Below are positions 1 to 7,311 of a DNA stretch of 52,742 bases, piece by piece. The stretch spans positions 1 through 52,742 of the forward strand of contig JAISGK010000067.1 in NCBI GenBank assembly GCA_031263155.1, in the 5' to 3' direction. Origin of the DNA: Clostridiales bacterium. GTDB lineage: Bacteria; Bacillota; Clostridia; Lachnospirales; WQUN01. Each line of letters begins with the position of its first letter. Positions within the stretch are counted from its first letter, which is position 1. The notes beneath the pieces are model-generated. The model saw only the letters and a program-made list of their open reading frames with translations, did not search any database and had not been told where the DNA came from. A program made the position numbers and the translations under genes.

Positions 1-198
1 TAACGCGGCCAGGTTTTCATCTTCATTGAAAACAGAGTACCTGTATAGATACTTGTTTAATTCATCGGCCTGGTGGTATGCTTCTTCAATTCCTCCGCTA
101 ACCGTAATAAGCTCCATAACCTGTGGCGCAGTAATACGTATCTTTTGCGCTATCACACCCGGAACAAGAGAATCAAAATGGCCATATAGTGCGTCAAT
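1..198 (-). CDS. Probable ApbE-type FAD:protein FMN transferase, N-terminal part (cut by window edge)
   Basis: The minus-strand reading frame is open from 198 to the left edge. Its readable part ends with a helix and the stretch YSVFNEDENLAAL, which resembles the early ApbE pattern (a strand, a helix, then an S-x-F/Y-x-E/D-x-S-E-x-x-x-L segment). ApbE transfers FMN from FAD onto a Ser/Thr of extracytosolic proteins. It directly follows an FMN_bind lipoprotein, a usual substrate of ApbE, 25 bases apart. No ATG or TTG opens this frame before residue 40. A good ribosome site (AGGGGG) stands eight bases before an in-frame ATT, and a GTG lies further in. The start is therefore unsettled, and the assignment rests as much on context as on sequence. 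Confidence 0.4.
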   Translation of the reverse strand, partial: MDALYGHFDSLVPGVIAQKIRITAPQVMELITVSGGIEEAYHQADELNKYLYRYSVFNEDENLAAL

Positions 199-222
199 TT
201 ATACGTCCCCCTGACATGCGTC

Positions 223-657
223 TTATTCTTTGGCGTTTTCAAGGGCTTCGCCAACAGCTTCCTGAAACTGATCAAAGGCGATCGTAGCGCCAGATATGGC
301 GTCTACATCTTCCGCGTTCTGAACTTCAACGAGCCTTTGGGCATACTGCCGCATGGCTTTTACCGCAAGCTGCGCCTTGTCATAGTAGTCTTGGCTGGAA
401 ATCTCATCGTTTACCTTTCCATAATTTTCGTCCTTAATTGTCCCATCCTTTTGCCACGTCACGAACTCGCAGGCCGTGATCTCACCGTCTTTGATTGTGA
501 GCGTTACCTCCCCGTAAGCGCCCTGATCATCCTCGCCGCTCTTTCCCACATATGCGCCGTCTTTGTAGGCGGCGTCGCGAGAATTGCCCTTACATCCAAA
601 TAGCAGTGGTAAAGCAAGCATTATGGTAAATACAGCGGCGATAATCCTTTTTTTCAC
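223..657 (-). CDS. FMN-binding (FMN_bind domain) lipoprotein, predicted flavinylation target
   Basis: A 144-residue protein. Residues 1-22 form a lipoprotein signal ending in the lipobox LLFGC (Cys22), so the mature protein is anchored outside the membrane. The FMN_bind domain carries DAISGAT at 119-125; in this family FMN is linked to the Thr of S/T-G-A-T (here Thr125) by ApbE. I chose the GTG at 657 because AAGGTGG precedes it by eight bases; an ATG at 684 inside the ATPase gene is the alternative. It is the seventh gene of an iron-uptake operon and sits where thioredoxin-like proteins lie in the Campylobacter P19 and E. coli Fet clusters. A role in passing electrons to iron or to the DUF2318 protein is inferred. 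Confidence 0.85.
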   Translation of the reverse strand: MKKRIIAAVFTIMLALPLLFGCKGNSRDAAYKDGAYVGKSGEDDQGAYGEVTLTIKDGEITACEFVTWQKDGTIKDENYGKVNDEISSQDYYDKAQLAVKAMRQYAQRLVEVQNAEDVDAISGATIAFDQFQEAVGEALENAKE

Positions 658-670
658 TGACCTGCCCACC

Positions 671-1339
671 TTATTTGTTTTCATTTTGAGTAATTCTCGA
701 GATACGCCCATGCTCCAGCACAACAGTACGTTGGGTACCCTCGGCGACTTCGGGGTCATGGGTGACGACGACAATGGTACTGCCGTCCCTGTGAAGCTGT
801 TTGAAAATATCCAGCACAATGCCCTCATTCATTTCGTCCAGGTTTCCTGTAGGCTCATCGGCCAGAATAAGCATTGGGTAGTTAATCAAAGCCCGAGCAA
901 TACAAACCCTTTGCTGCTCGCCGCCAGAAAGCTGGCTGGGCAAATGCCTGGCCCTATCTCTTAGGCCAACGCGCTCCAACGCCTCCAGCGCTTCTTTTTC
1001 ATCGGGCATACTGTGGTAATATTGGGCTGCCATCACATTTTCCAAAGCGGTAAGATAAGTAATAAGATGGAACTGCTGAAAAATCAGCCCGATCTTGTCA
1101 CGCCTAATGTTGGTAAGGTTTTTGGCGTTCTCTTTTGAAATATCCGTGCCTTCCAGTACAACAGAGCCATTTGAAGGTTTATCCATACAGCCGATAATAT
1201 TCATCATTGTGGTTTTGCCAGAACCGGAAGGCCCCATAATCGCCAGCCATTCGCCTTGCTTAACAGTGAGATCAATATTTTGCAGAGCCTTTACATTGCC
1301 GTAGAACTTTGAAATATCCCTAAGCTCTAATAGATCCAT
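671..1339 (-). CDS. ABC transporter ATPase, MacB/LolD type, of the P19/Fet iron-uptake system
   Basis: A 222-residue ATPase with Walker A GPSGSGKTT near residue 35, the signature LSGGEQQR near 137 and Walker B LILADEPTGNLD near 155. The NLDE segment after Walker B is typical of the MacB/LolD branch that works with FtsX-like permeases and moves or strains periplasmic partners rather than carrying solutes. It follows the two FtsX-type permeases in the same operon and corresponds in context to Cj1663 of Campylobacter or FetE/F-type ATPases. The start at 1339 has a strong AAGGAGG site. Its last bases run into the spacer before the FMN_bind gene. Confidence 0.88.
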   Translation of the reverse strand: MDLLELRDISKFYGNVKALQNIDLTVKQGEWLAIMGPSGSGKTTMMNIIGCMDKPSNGSVVLEGTDISKENAKNLTNIRRDKIGLIFQQFHLITYLTALENVMAAQYYHSMPDEKEALEALERVGLRDRARHLPSQLSGGEQQRVCIARALINYPMLILADEPTGNLDEMNEGIVLDIFKQLHRDGSTIVVVTHDPEVAEGTQRTVVLEHGRISRITQNENK

Positions 1340-1354
1340 ATGGGTATTCCTCCT

Positions 1355-2506
1355 TTATTCCCCGCGTAATACGATTGCCGGATCAACGTCTGTCGCGTTT
1401 CTGACAGGTATCAGACACGCCAGCCCCGTAATCGCGACTGAAATAATCAAGGTGGCCGGTATCAAAAACGATTGAAAAGATATGGGGCGGCTGAAGACAT
1501 TCATGCTAACCGTTTGCGCAAACATAAATCCAAGCGCGACGCCCAGCAAACCGCCAAAGGCGCCCAGCAGTAATCCCTCTCCCAAAAATTCCATCACAAT
1601 GCTTTTATTGGCCGCGCCCAGAGCTTTTTTTAGGCCAATTTCTTTTCGGCGCTCCGTGACGACCGCCATCATCGTAGTCGCGACACAGATCATGGTAAGA
1701 AGCAGCACAACTACCGTAACAAGATAGACCAATGCCTGAAGTTTGGATAGGACGCTCCCCTCTGATTCCGTCACGCGTTTAACAAGGCGGGGAGTAACGT
1801 TTTCAATATTTTCGCTGATCTGGCTGACAATATCGTCCAATGCTGTCTGCGAAGCGGAGATACTGCATTCGACGACATCTATCCCGCCGCTGTTACCCAT
1901 CATATCCCCATAATCCGAAAGAGACATAAAGATAAACGCCTCTTCCGTACCCCCGGTTTGAACGATCCCAGAAACAACAAAATCGCGGCTGAAACTATTA
2001 CCGCCGCCGTCTGTCCCTGTTGCGGTAAAACGACTGCCGGGGGAAAGACGAATGAGATCCGCCACTTCCTGACCAATAAGCGCCTCTTTGTCAGCTTCGG
2101 GCCATTGGCCTGTGATAAACCAATACGGGCTGGTTCTTTTAACTTCATTAATGTCTGTGCCGGCCGCCATAAGCGGTTGTTCGTTAACTTTGATCGTGCC
2201 GTACCTGTAAGGAGCAATCCCCACGGCATCATCTTTGGCAATAAAGGTTTTAACCCTTTCAGCCACATCGTACCCTAAAACCGTATCGTCGCCGGAAGGA
2301 ACCAGGATCAGGTTCGCGCCGTAAGAGCGGAACTCCTGACCCATCTGCCGGGGAATATCGTAATAAATGGTAACAAGGCCGGAGAGGATTGTCGCGCCAA
2401 TAGCTACCGCAAGCAGAGCCACAATCATTCTGGATCGGCGACGGATTAGGGAGCTTGTTATCATCCTAAAATACATCGCTTGCCTTTTCATTTTGACTTT
2501 AATCAC
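1355..2506 (-). CDS. FtsX/MacB-type ABC permease, second of the pair
   Basis: A 383-residue membrane protein with the MacB/FtsX layout: one membrane helix at about residues 27-50, a large extracytosolic domain to about 255, then three C-terminal helices, and the ending PxxxLRG common to FtsX permeases (here PAIVLRGE). The GTG start overlaps the stop of the preceding permease (GTGA), so the two are translationally coupled and probably form a heterodimer with the ATPase at 671-1339. In the Campylobacter and E. coli systems the matching pair (Cj1661/Cj1662) is needed for growth under iron limitation. The exact work done by the ATPase-permease complex is not known. Confidence 0.85.
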   Translation of the reverse strand: MIKVKMKRQAMYFRMITSSLIRRRSRMIVALLAVAIGATILSGLVTIYYDIPRQMGQEFRSYGANLILVPSGDDTVLGYDVAERVKTFIAKDDAVGIAPYRYGTIKVNEQPLMAAGTDINEVKRTSPYWFITGQWPEADKEALIGQEVADLIRLSPGSRFTATGTDGGGNSFSRDFVVSGIVQTGGTEEAFIFMSLSDYGDMMGNSGGIDVVECSISASQTALDDIVSQISENIENVTPRLVKRVTESEGSVLSKLQALVYLVTVVVLLLTMICVATTMMAVVTERRKEIGLKKALGAANKSIVMEFLGEGLLLGAFGGLLGVALGFMFAQTVSMNVFSRPISFQSFLIPATLIISVAITGLACLIPVRNATDVDPAIVLRGE

Positions 2507-3786
2507 CTGCCATGTAAGACTTCCGCCGGGCGCAGTTTTAGGAGAAGGCGAATAGACGGGACACTCCCCGCCAAGGTTACAAGGGATACCAGAACGGCCA
2601 CAATCGGAATAACCATTGGCTTAATGTCTATAACCGCGCCGAACACAGAACGCCCGATAATCTGCGCAAAGCCGAGTCCGGCAAAATACCCGGATATACC
2701 GCCCACAACAGCCGTTACAAGTATTTCTACCAAAACAAGCCCTGAAATGGCCCCGTCATGGGCGCCAATCGCTTTTAATAAACCAATCTCGCGGCTGCGC
2801 TCCATCACGCTTGCCGTAACAAGGTTGGAAATGCCCAACGCCGAACCTACAAGGCTTAAGATAGTGATGAGCAGCATCAGGAGTTGTGTCTTTTCCAAAA
2901 TGGCCCCTTCAGATTCAGCCACCTGGCGAACGGCTTTGGCGACTGAATCAGTAACTGCCTCTTCAATTTGATAGCATATCGAACTGACATAAGCAGTACA
3001 ATACCATATCTCATACTCCTTGATGGAAAGGCTCTTAATGTTTTGCGCCGCCCTGCGGGAAAGCTCATTATCGGGCGTCGTTAAAGCGCTAACCTCTATG
3101 CGACTGATGAGTCCCGGTCTGGCTGTAAATTCTTGCGCGACGCGCAAGGGAGCGTAGATCTGCTCGTCCTCGTCGCCGCCCGCGTCGAAAATGCCCTTAA
3201 CTGTTAATTCTTTTGTCTGCCCGCCAATGTCGATAGTAATGCTGTCCCCAACCTGAATATTATTTCTGCCCGCCACAAGGCTGCCTACCATAACGAAATT
3301 TTCATCTTGATCTGTCAGCCACTCACCAGATACATCCCACCAGCTTTTCATATTTATCATTCCGGTATTTAAAGATTCGCCTGTCGGAAGATTCAAATAG
3401 TGGCTAAACCATGTTCCAACAAGCTCCACCTCATCATTACGGGAATTCAGCCGCGCTTTCGTATTAAGGTAGGGTGTAAAGTCCACAATGTTAAAAGCCC
3501 AGAAAATCGTTTTAATATTGCCCAACTCAGACTCGCGCAGATATTGATCCGACACGCCAGAGCCTTCCTCAATCCCATAAAGATCATCAAGCAAAGAGGC
3601 TCCCTTTGGCATAACGGTTATATTCGCGCCATATGTCTTTAACTCCTGATTCACTTTGTCTCCAACATCCAACATTACATTTAGCATAGCAGTGGCAAGA
3701 GAAGCGCCCAAAGCAATTGTAAACGCGATCATCAGCATTTTCCCTTTCTGCCGAAATAACGCGCCCTTAACCATTCTCAAGAACAT
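2503..3786 (-). CDS. FtsX/MacB-type ABC permease, first of the pair
   Basis: A 427-residue FtsX-family permease: helix at about 15-37, a large extracytosolic domain, three helices at about 305-420 and the closing PAEVLHGR. I chose the ATG at 3786 because GGGGGGTGAG lies just before it. It overlaps the next permease by four bases and lies 13 bases after the DUF2318 gene, so it is one operon. Its extracytosolic part is larger than that of its partner, as in other P19-linked pairs. It has about the usual family length and no damage is seen. Confidence 0.85.
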   Translation of the reverse strand: MFLRMVKGALFRQKGKMLMIAFTIALGASLATAMLNVMLDVGDKVNQELKTYGANITVMPKGASLLDDLYGIEEGSGVSDQYLRESELGNIKTIFWAFNIVDFTPYLNTKARLNSRNDEVELVGTWFSHYLNLPTGESLNTGMINMKSWWDVSGEWLTDQDENFVMVGSLVAGRNNIQVGDSITIDIGGQTKELTVKGIFDAGGDEDEQIYAPLRVAQEFTARPGLISRIEVSALTTPDNELSRRAAQNIKSLSIKEYEIWYCTAYVSSICYQIEEAVTDSVAKAVRQVAESEGAILEKTQLLMLLITILSLVGSALGISNLVTASVMERSREIGLLKAIGAHDGAISGLVLVEILVTAVVGGISGYFAGLGFAQIIGRSVFGAVIDIKPMVIPIVAVLVSLVTLAGSVPSIRLLLKLRPAEVLHGR

Positions 3787-3799
3787 ACGCTCACCCCCC

Positions 3800-5047
3800 C
3801 TATGCAAACCTTTTCTTCTCGTTTTCTAAATCTTGTATCTTAATTACCATGCTACCTTCACTGACGATATAGGCAAGCGGTACAGGATTGCAGCCGCCCT
3901 TAAATCCGATTGTAGACTTATTCATGACCACATCACAGAGCTTGCAGACCACCTCGTCATCCCGCTCATAATATCCCGTGGGGCCGCAGATATCACAGGC
4001 GTCAAGCCCGACTCCGTATGCGGTCGCGTTTTTTTGTATAACGATAAAGCGGACTTCAACGCCGTCGAGGGCTTTATACGCGTAACGGTGCAGATGGCCG
4101 TCGTTGACGCTCTCAAGGGGGATTATGACCTCATTGCCAACAATGTTAATTGGTTCGGCGGGGGAAAGGATAACCTCCCGCTGATCAAGCGCTTTTACGA
4201 CCGTCAGGCTTAAAGCGGAAAGAATATATCCTGCCAGCACAACCGCGCACCAGCGCCTCTGGCTTCGTGACGCGGACCGAATTTTTCGGTGTTGCGCCGG
4301 ATTTTGATATGCCGCCTTGGTACGCAGGATTTTAACCCATAAAGCCAGAGGGAATATCGCCGTAAGTATTATAAGCGTGTACAAAAACCAATCGTTGTGA
4401 TTTATGATAGGCTTTAAAATTCCAAACAGCCATTTTTTCATGGGGATAATGCGCCGGGCCAGCAGTGGCTGTATAATAGCCGCAAGTTGATTGACCATAT
4501 TTATCGCGAGCCCTGCCGTCGTCAGTATTCGTACCAGATCAAAAGATAGCCCTGTACCGGCTTTATATAATGCCAGCGCGGAAAGACCTACAATAAGCAG
4601 TCCCGCCAAATATCCAATCAACTTAAAGAGAAAGTCCGTACTTAACGCGCTTTCTCCAGGCAATACAAACTCCGTGGGATACAAGAATATGTCTGGCAGA
4701 GAATAGAGCAGCAAAAAGGCCGCTACAATGGCATATATAACTTTGCATGCCCTTTCATGAAATATAGGCCATTTTTTTTGTAAAACGCCCCATGAAAGAG
4801 CAAAGAAGATAGCTTCCGCAAGCACCGCTACGGATAAAAACCAGATATTGAAATATTCCCGATTGATCAGCGCGGTCGCGGATTTAAGAATTGCCAATAT
4901 AAGCGCAAGCATAACGCCTGTCGCAAGTCCTCCAAACAGCCATTTTTGTTTTTGCCTGCCTACAAGTCGCGCAAGCGCCAGTAGCATCGCCAACAAAATA
5001 CCGGTGGTAAGAAAATTTTGCACAACCTGGATGAGATATTTCAGCAC
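3800..5047 (-). CDS. DUF2318 (Fe-S-like, Cys-rich) multipass membrane protein of the P19/Fet iron system
   Basis: A 415-residue protein with about nine to ten membrane segments and a C-terminal domain holding five cysteines in a CX2C-X13-CX2C-X14-C pattern (351, 354, 368, 371, 386). This matches the DUF2318 family, which accompanies FTR1 and P19 in iron-uptake clusters (Cj1660 context). The cysteines suggest a bound metal or redox centre on the outer face. The start is the GTG at 5047, which has GGAGGTGG seven bases upstream; upstream ATGs lie in an inverted repeat and lack ribosome sites. With the flavinylated lipoprotein in the same operon, this could be the membrane electron carrier that reduces Fe(III) bound to the P19-like protein. 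That is inference. Confidence 0.82.
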   Translation of the reverse strand: MLKYLIQVVQNFLTTGILLAMLLALARLVGRQKQKWLFGGLATGVMLALILAILKSATALINREYFNIWFLSVAVLAEAIFFALSWGVLQKKWPIFHERACKVIYAIVAAFLLLYSLPDIFLYPTEFVLPGESALSTDFLFKLIGYLAGLLIVGLSALALYKAGTGLSFDLVRILTTAGLAINMVNQLAAIIQPLLARRIIPMKKWLFGILKPIINHNDWFLYTLIILTAIFPLALWVKILRTKAAYQNPAQHRKIRSASRSQRRWCAVVLAGYILSALSLTVVKALDQREVILSPAEPINIVGNEVIIPLESVNDGHLHRYAYKALDGVEVRFIVIQKNATAYGVGLDACDICGPTGYYERDDEVVCKLCDVVMNKSTIGFKGGCNPVPLAYIVSEGSMVIKIQDLENEKKRFA

Positions 5048-5069
5048 GGTTTTGCCACCTCCCATATGC

Positions 5070-5146
5070 GTACAAGACCGCGCCATGACTAATCGCGCTT
5101 GCGCGATATCGCGTTGCGCATGATCCGCCATAGTGCGGTCTTGTAC
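5070..5146. repeat. Inverted repeat in the leader of the DUF2318 gene
   Basis: GTACAAGACCGC (5070-5081) is repeated inverted and perfect at 5135-5146. A nested 12-base palindrome CGCGATATCGCG lies at 5102-5113. The element fills most of the gap between the P19 lipoprotein and DUF2318 genes and would fold into a long hairpin in the operon mRNA. It could be a small dispersed repeat or a processing/attenuation element. No second copy was noticed in the window. Confidence 0.6.
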
Positions 5147-5181
5147 ACATTACTACATAGAGATCAAATCTGCAATCAAAT

Positions 5182-5811
5182 CTACCAAACCCTGGGGACC
5201 CAATCGAACTCCCACTCGGCTACAAGCGGTTCGGTCCAGAACCTTCCCTCTACGCCTGTTTCCTGATCAACGTGCAACAGATAACCTTGCGCCTCTGGAT
5301 TTTCGATTATAAAACGTATCGTGTAGACGCCAGCCGGGCCAAACTTGATATTTGTGCCGTAGTGCGGACCGTCGCTAGCGGACATGGGCATAAAGGTTCC
5401 TTCTTGCTTCGTGCCGTCTTCGCTTTCAATCTCATACTTTACCATCAAATATGGGACGAAGTCTCCGACGCCATAGCCCAGGTCGTTTTGTAAGGCGGAG
5501 ATATCCGCCTCTATATGGGCGTCGGAATCGGCTGCGGCAAGGCTGCTGCCCGCAGGCTCCATATCGACCGGCTGAAAGTAAACGCCTGCCACATTCAGGG
5601 GGCCAAGCTCAATATCATCACCAAGCGGAAATTCCTCAAAACCGGCCACATCGCCAGGGCCCACCGGCGCGGCGTTTTCACCGTCATTATCCGTGCCTGA
5701 TTCCGCGTTCGACGCTCCAGCAGACGCGCCGCCCTGCGAGCAGGCGCTAAGGCCCAGTGACAGAACAATGGCCAGCAATAGGGTAAAGACTAACGTTGTT
5801 TTCATTTTCAT
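5182..5811 (-). CDS. Tp34/P19-family iron-binding lipoprotein
   Basis: A 209-residue protein with a lipoprotein signal (lipobox LSAC, about residues 21-24), an acidic Gly/Asn-rich linker and a beta-rich domain of the Tp34/P19 family, whose dimers bind Fe and Cu at the outside of the membrane. The segments around HYGTN (near 150) and the Met-containing strands are where this family places its metal ligands. It lies directly downstream of the FTR1 permease, the standard pair in which P19 delivers iron to FTR1. Here the protein is lipid-anchored, as expected for a Gram-positive version of the periplasmic protein. Confidence 0.85.
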   Translation of the reverse strand: MKMKTTLVFTLLLAIVLSLGLSACSQGGASAGASNAESGTDNDGENAAPVGPGDVAGFEEFPLGDDIELGPLNVAGVYFQPVDMEPAGSSLAAADSDAHIEADISALQNDLGYGVGDFVPYLMVKYEIESEDGTKQEGTFMPMSASDGPHYGTNIKFGPAGVYTIRFIIENPEAQGYLLHVDQETGVEGRFWTEPLVAEWEFDWVPRVW

Positions 5812-5840
5812 TTGGTTGGTTCCTCCCGGTTTTTATTATT

Positions 5841-5960
5841 TACTCAAAACATGCGTTTTCACAACAGGGTTTTGGTTTCGTATGGGCGCGCCCGCGCGTA
5901 TTGTTGGGCAATCACCCGTTATTTGATGCTGGTGTGAGTCCTTGGTAATCGCTCGGTTGC
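5841..5960. repeat. MITE-like repeat, copy A (truncated)
   Basis: This stretch matches the reverse complement of one half of copy C (15988-16203): end motif like ACTCTAAACGTGCGTTTTC, then an ACAACAGGGTTTT segment, a GC-rich core GGGCGCGC, and a segment reading GGTGTGAGTCCTTGGTAATC. The second terminus is missing, so the copy is cut short just before the end of the FTR1 gene. It separates FTR1 from the P19 gene without breaking either. Confidence 0.7.
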
Positions 5961-5968
5961 CTCATTGA

Positions 5969-7180
5969 TTAAGAAGCGGGCTCGTTAGCAGCGCGAGCTT
6001 TCTTCCATTTCCTCATTTGGATCATAAACGTGCCTACTGTCAGCAAAAGTAAGACGATTTGCGGAATCAGCGTCTCTAAAGTTGGATAAATCCCTAAAAT
6101 ATCAATAGAAGTAATACCAGATACAGGCGTTACCCCGATGATATTGCCTTCTTGCAATTCCTTTATACCAGCGCCTACAAATGAAATCGACATGACGAAC
6201 AACAGTATGCTGGTGCCAAGGAAAAATGGTTTCAACGGCAACCTGATACTCATAAAACGGATCAAAAGATAAATGACTACCAACAGCGCACAACCCACGG
6301 CAAGACCAATCCAAACCATGTTGAAATACGTCTGCGTTCCCGCTAATAGCGCCTGATAGAACAGAATTGTTTCCGCGCCCTCACGAAAAACCGCAAGGAA
6401 TGCCGCAAGCGCAAGGGAAAATACACTACCCGTTGTTATAGAACTTTGCACCTTGCCTTCTATGTATCGCGTCCACTGAGCAGCCTCGGCCTTGGACACC
6501 ATCCAGTTACTTACATAAAACAACACGCCAACGGCAATCAGCATTGTCACGCCCTCAATGATCTCCTGATTCGCTCCGCTTGCCGCTGTCAGGCTGTTCA
6601 GAATAATAGCCATTATAACGCTTGCGCCCAGAGCGACGAGAGAGCCCCAATAAACTGAGCGGGTTTTATCTTTGTTTCCGCTTTTTACCAAGTAGGCGAT
6701 AATTGCGCCGACTATGATAATTGCTTCAAAGCCTTCCCTTGTTATGATAAGAAGAGAGCCAAGAAAAACGCTAATCGCGCTTTCGTTTTTGCCGTCAAGC
6801 TGGTTTGCGTCTTCCCGCAGCAACCTGACCAGCTCGTCAAGCATAGCCCTAACTTCGTCATTCGAACTACCTGCGGTCATTGCTTTTTTCGCGTAACTAA
6901 ACTGGTACTCTACCGTGGCCGCGCGATTACCCGAGATATATGCCATTACCGTTTTTTCAAAACCCAGCTTTTCGTAATATCCATAGTAAGCGACATCCAC
7001 TTGATCTTTTGCGGCCTTGATCTCTCCCGTCAGATAGATGTCGTATGCCTTGTCTACAACGGCCTCCATCTCATTTACAACTTCGGCCCATGAGTTATAG
7101 CTTGCGGCAAGCACCGTCATAGAGAGCATGCTGATAATAACTATCATCAGTACGGTTACGGCAAAGGTTTTACGCACCAT
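5969..7180 (-). CDS. FTR1-family iron permease with N-terminal extracytosolic domain
   Basis: A 403-residue permease. Residues 1-26 form a signal peptide, about 27-135 an extracytosolic helical domain, and the rest seven membrane helices. Two REGxE motifs, REGFE (148-152) and REGAE (266-270), are the iron-binding motifs of the FTR1 family. It is the first gene of the iron operon, followed by the P19-like lipoprotein, as in E. coli FetM-FetP and Campylobacter Cj1658-P19. AAGGAGG precedes the ATG. The substrate is most likely Fe(III)/Fe(II) delivered by the lipoprotein. A 16-base palindrome 72 bases upstream is a likely operator shared with the regulator gene. Confidence 0.9.
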   Translation of the reverse strand: MVRKTFAVTVLMIVIISMLSMTVLAASYNSWAEVVNEMEAVVDKAYDIYLTGEIKAAKDQVDVAYYGYYEKLGFEKTVMAYISGNRAATVEYQFSYAKKAMTAGSSNDEVRAMLDELVRLLREDANQLDGKNESAISVFLGSLLIITREGFEAIIIVGAIIAYLVKSGNKDKTRSVYWGSLVALGASVIMAIILNSLTAASGANQEIIEGVTMLIAVGVLFYVSNWMVSKAEAAQWTRYIEGKVQSSITTGSVFSLALAAFLAVFREGAETILFYQALLAGTQTYFNMVWIGLAVGCALLVVIYLLIRFMSIRLPLKPFFLGTSILLFVMSISFVGAGIKELQEGNIIGVTPVSGITSIDILGIYPTLETLIPQIVLLLLTVGTFMIQMRKWKKARAANEPAS

Positions 7181-7251
7181 TGATACCTCCTTTCCATAAT
7201 TTATATAAAATCGAAAGGCATAGCGACAGATTCACCACACTCTCGCTATAT

Positions 7252-7267
7252 GTTAGTGATTACTAAC
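7252..7267. promoter_or_regulatory. Palindromic operator upstream of the FTR1 operon
   Basis: GTTAGT-GATT-ACTAAC is a perfect dyad with a four-base spacer. The same half-sites with the same spacer (GTTAGC-ACAA-GCTAAC) occur upstream of the MocR-type regulator gene at 8817-8832. The site lies where a core promoter for FTR1 would be. Binding by the adjacent regulator, or by a DtxR/Fur-type protein, is inferred. Confidence 0.55.
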
Positions 7268-7311
7268 CCAAATTAAAAGAGCCAGTTTTGGAAACCCGAA
7301 TGGATCCAGAA

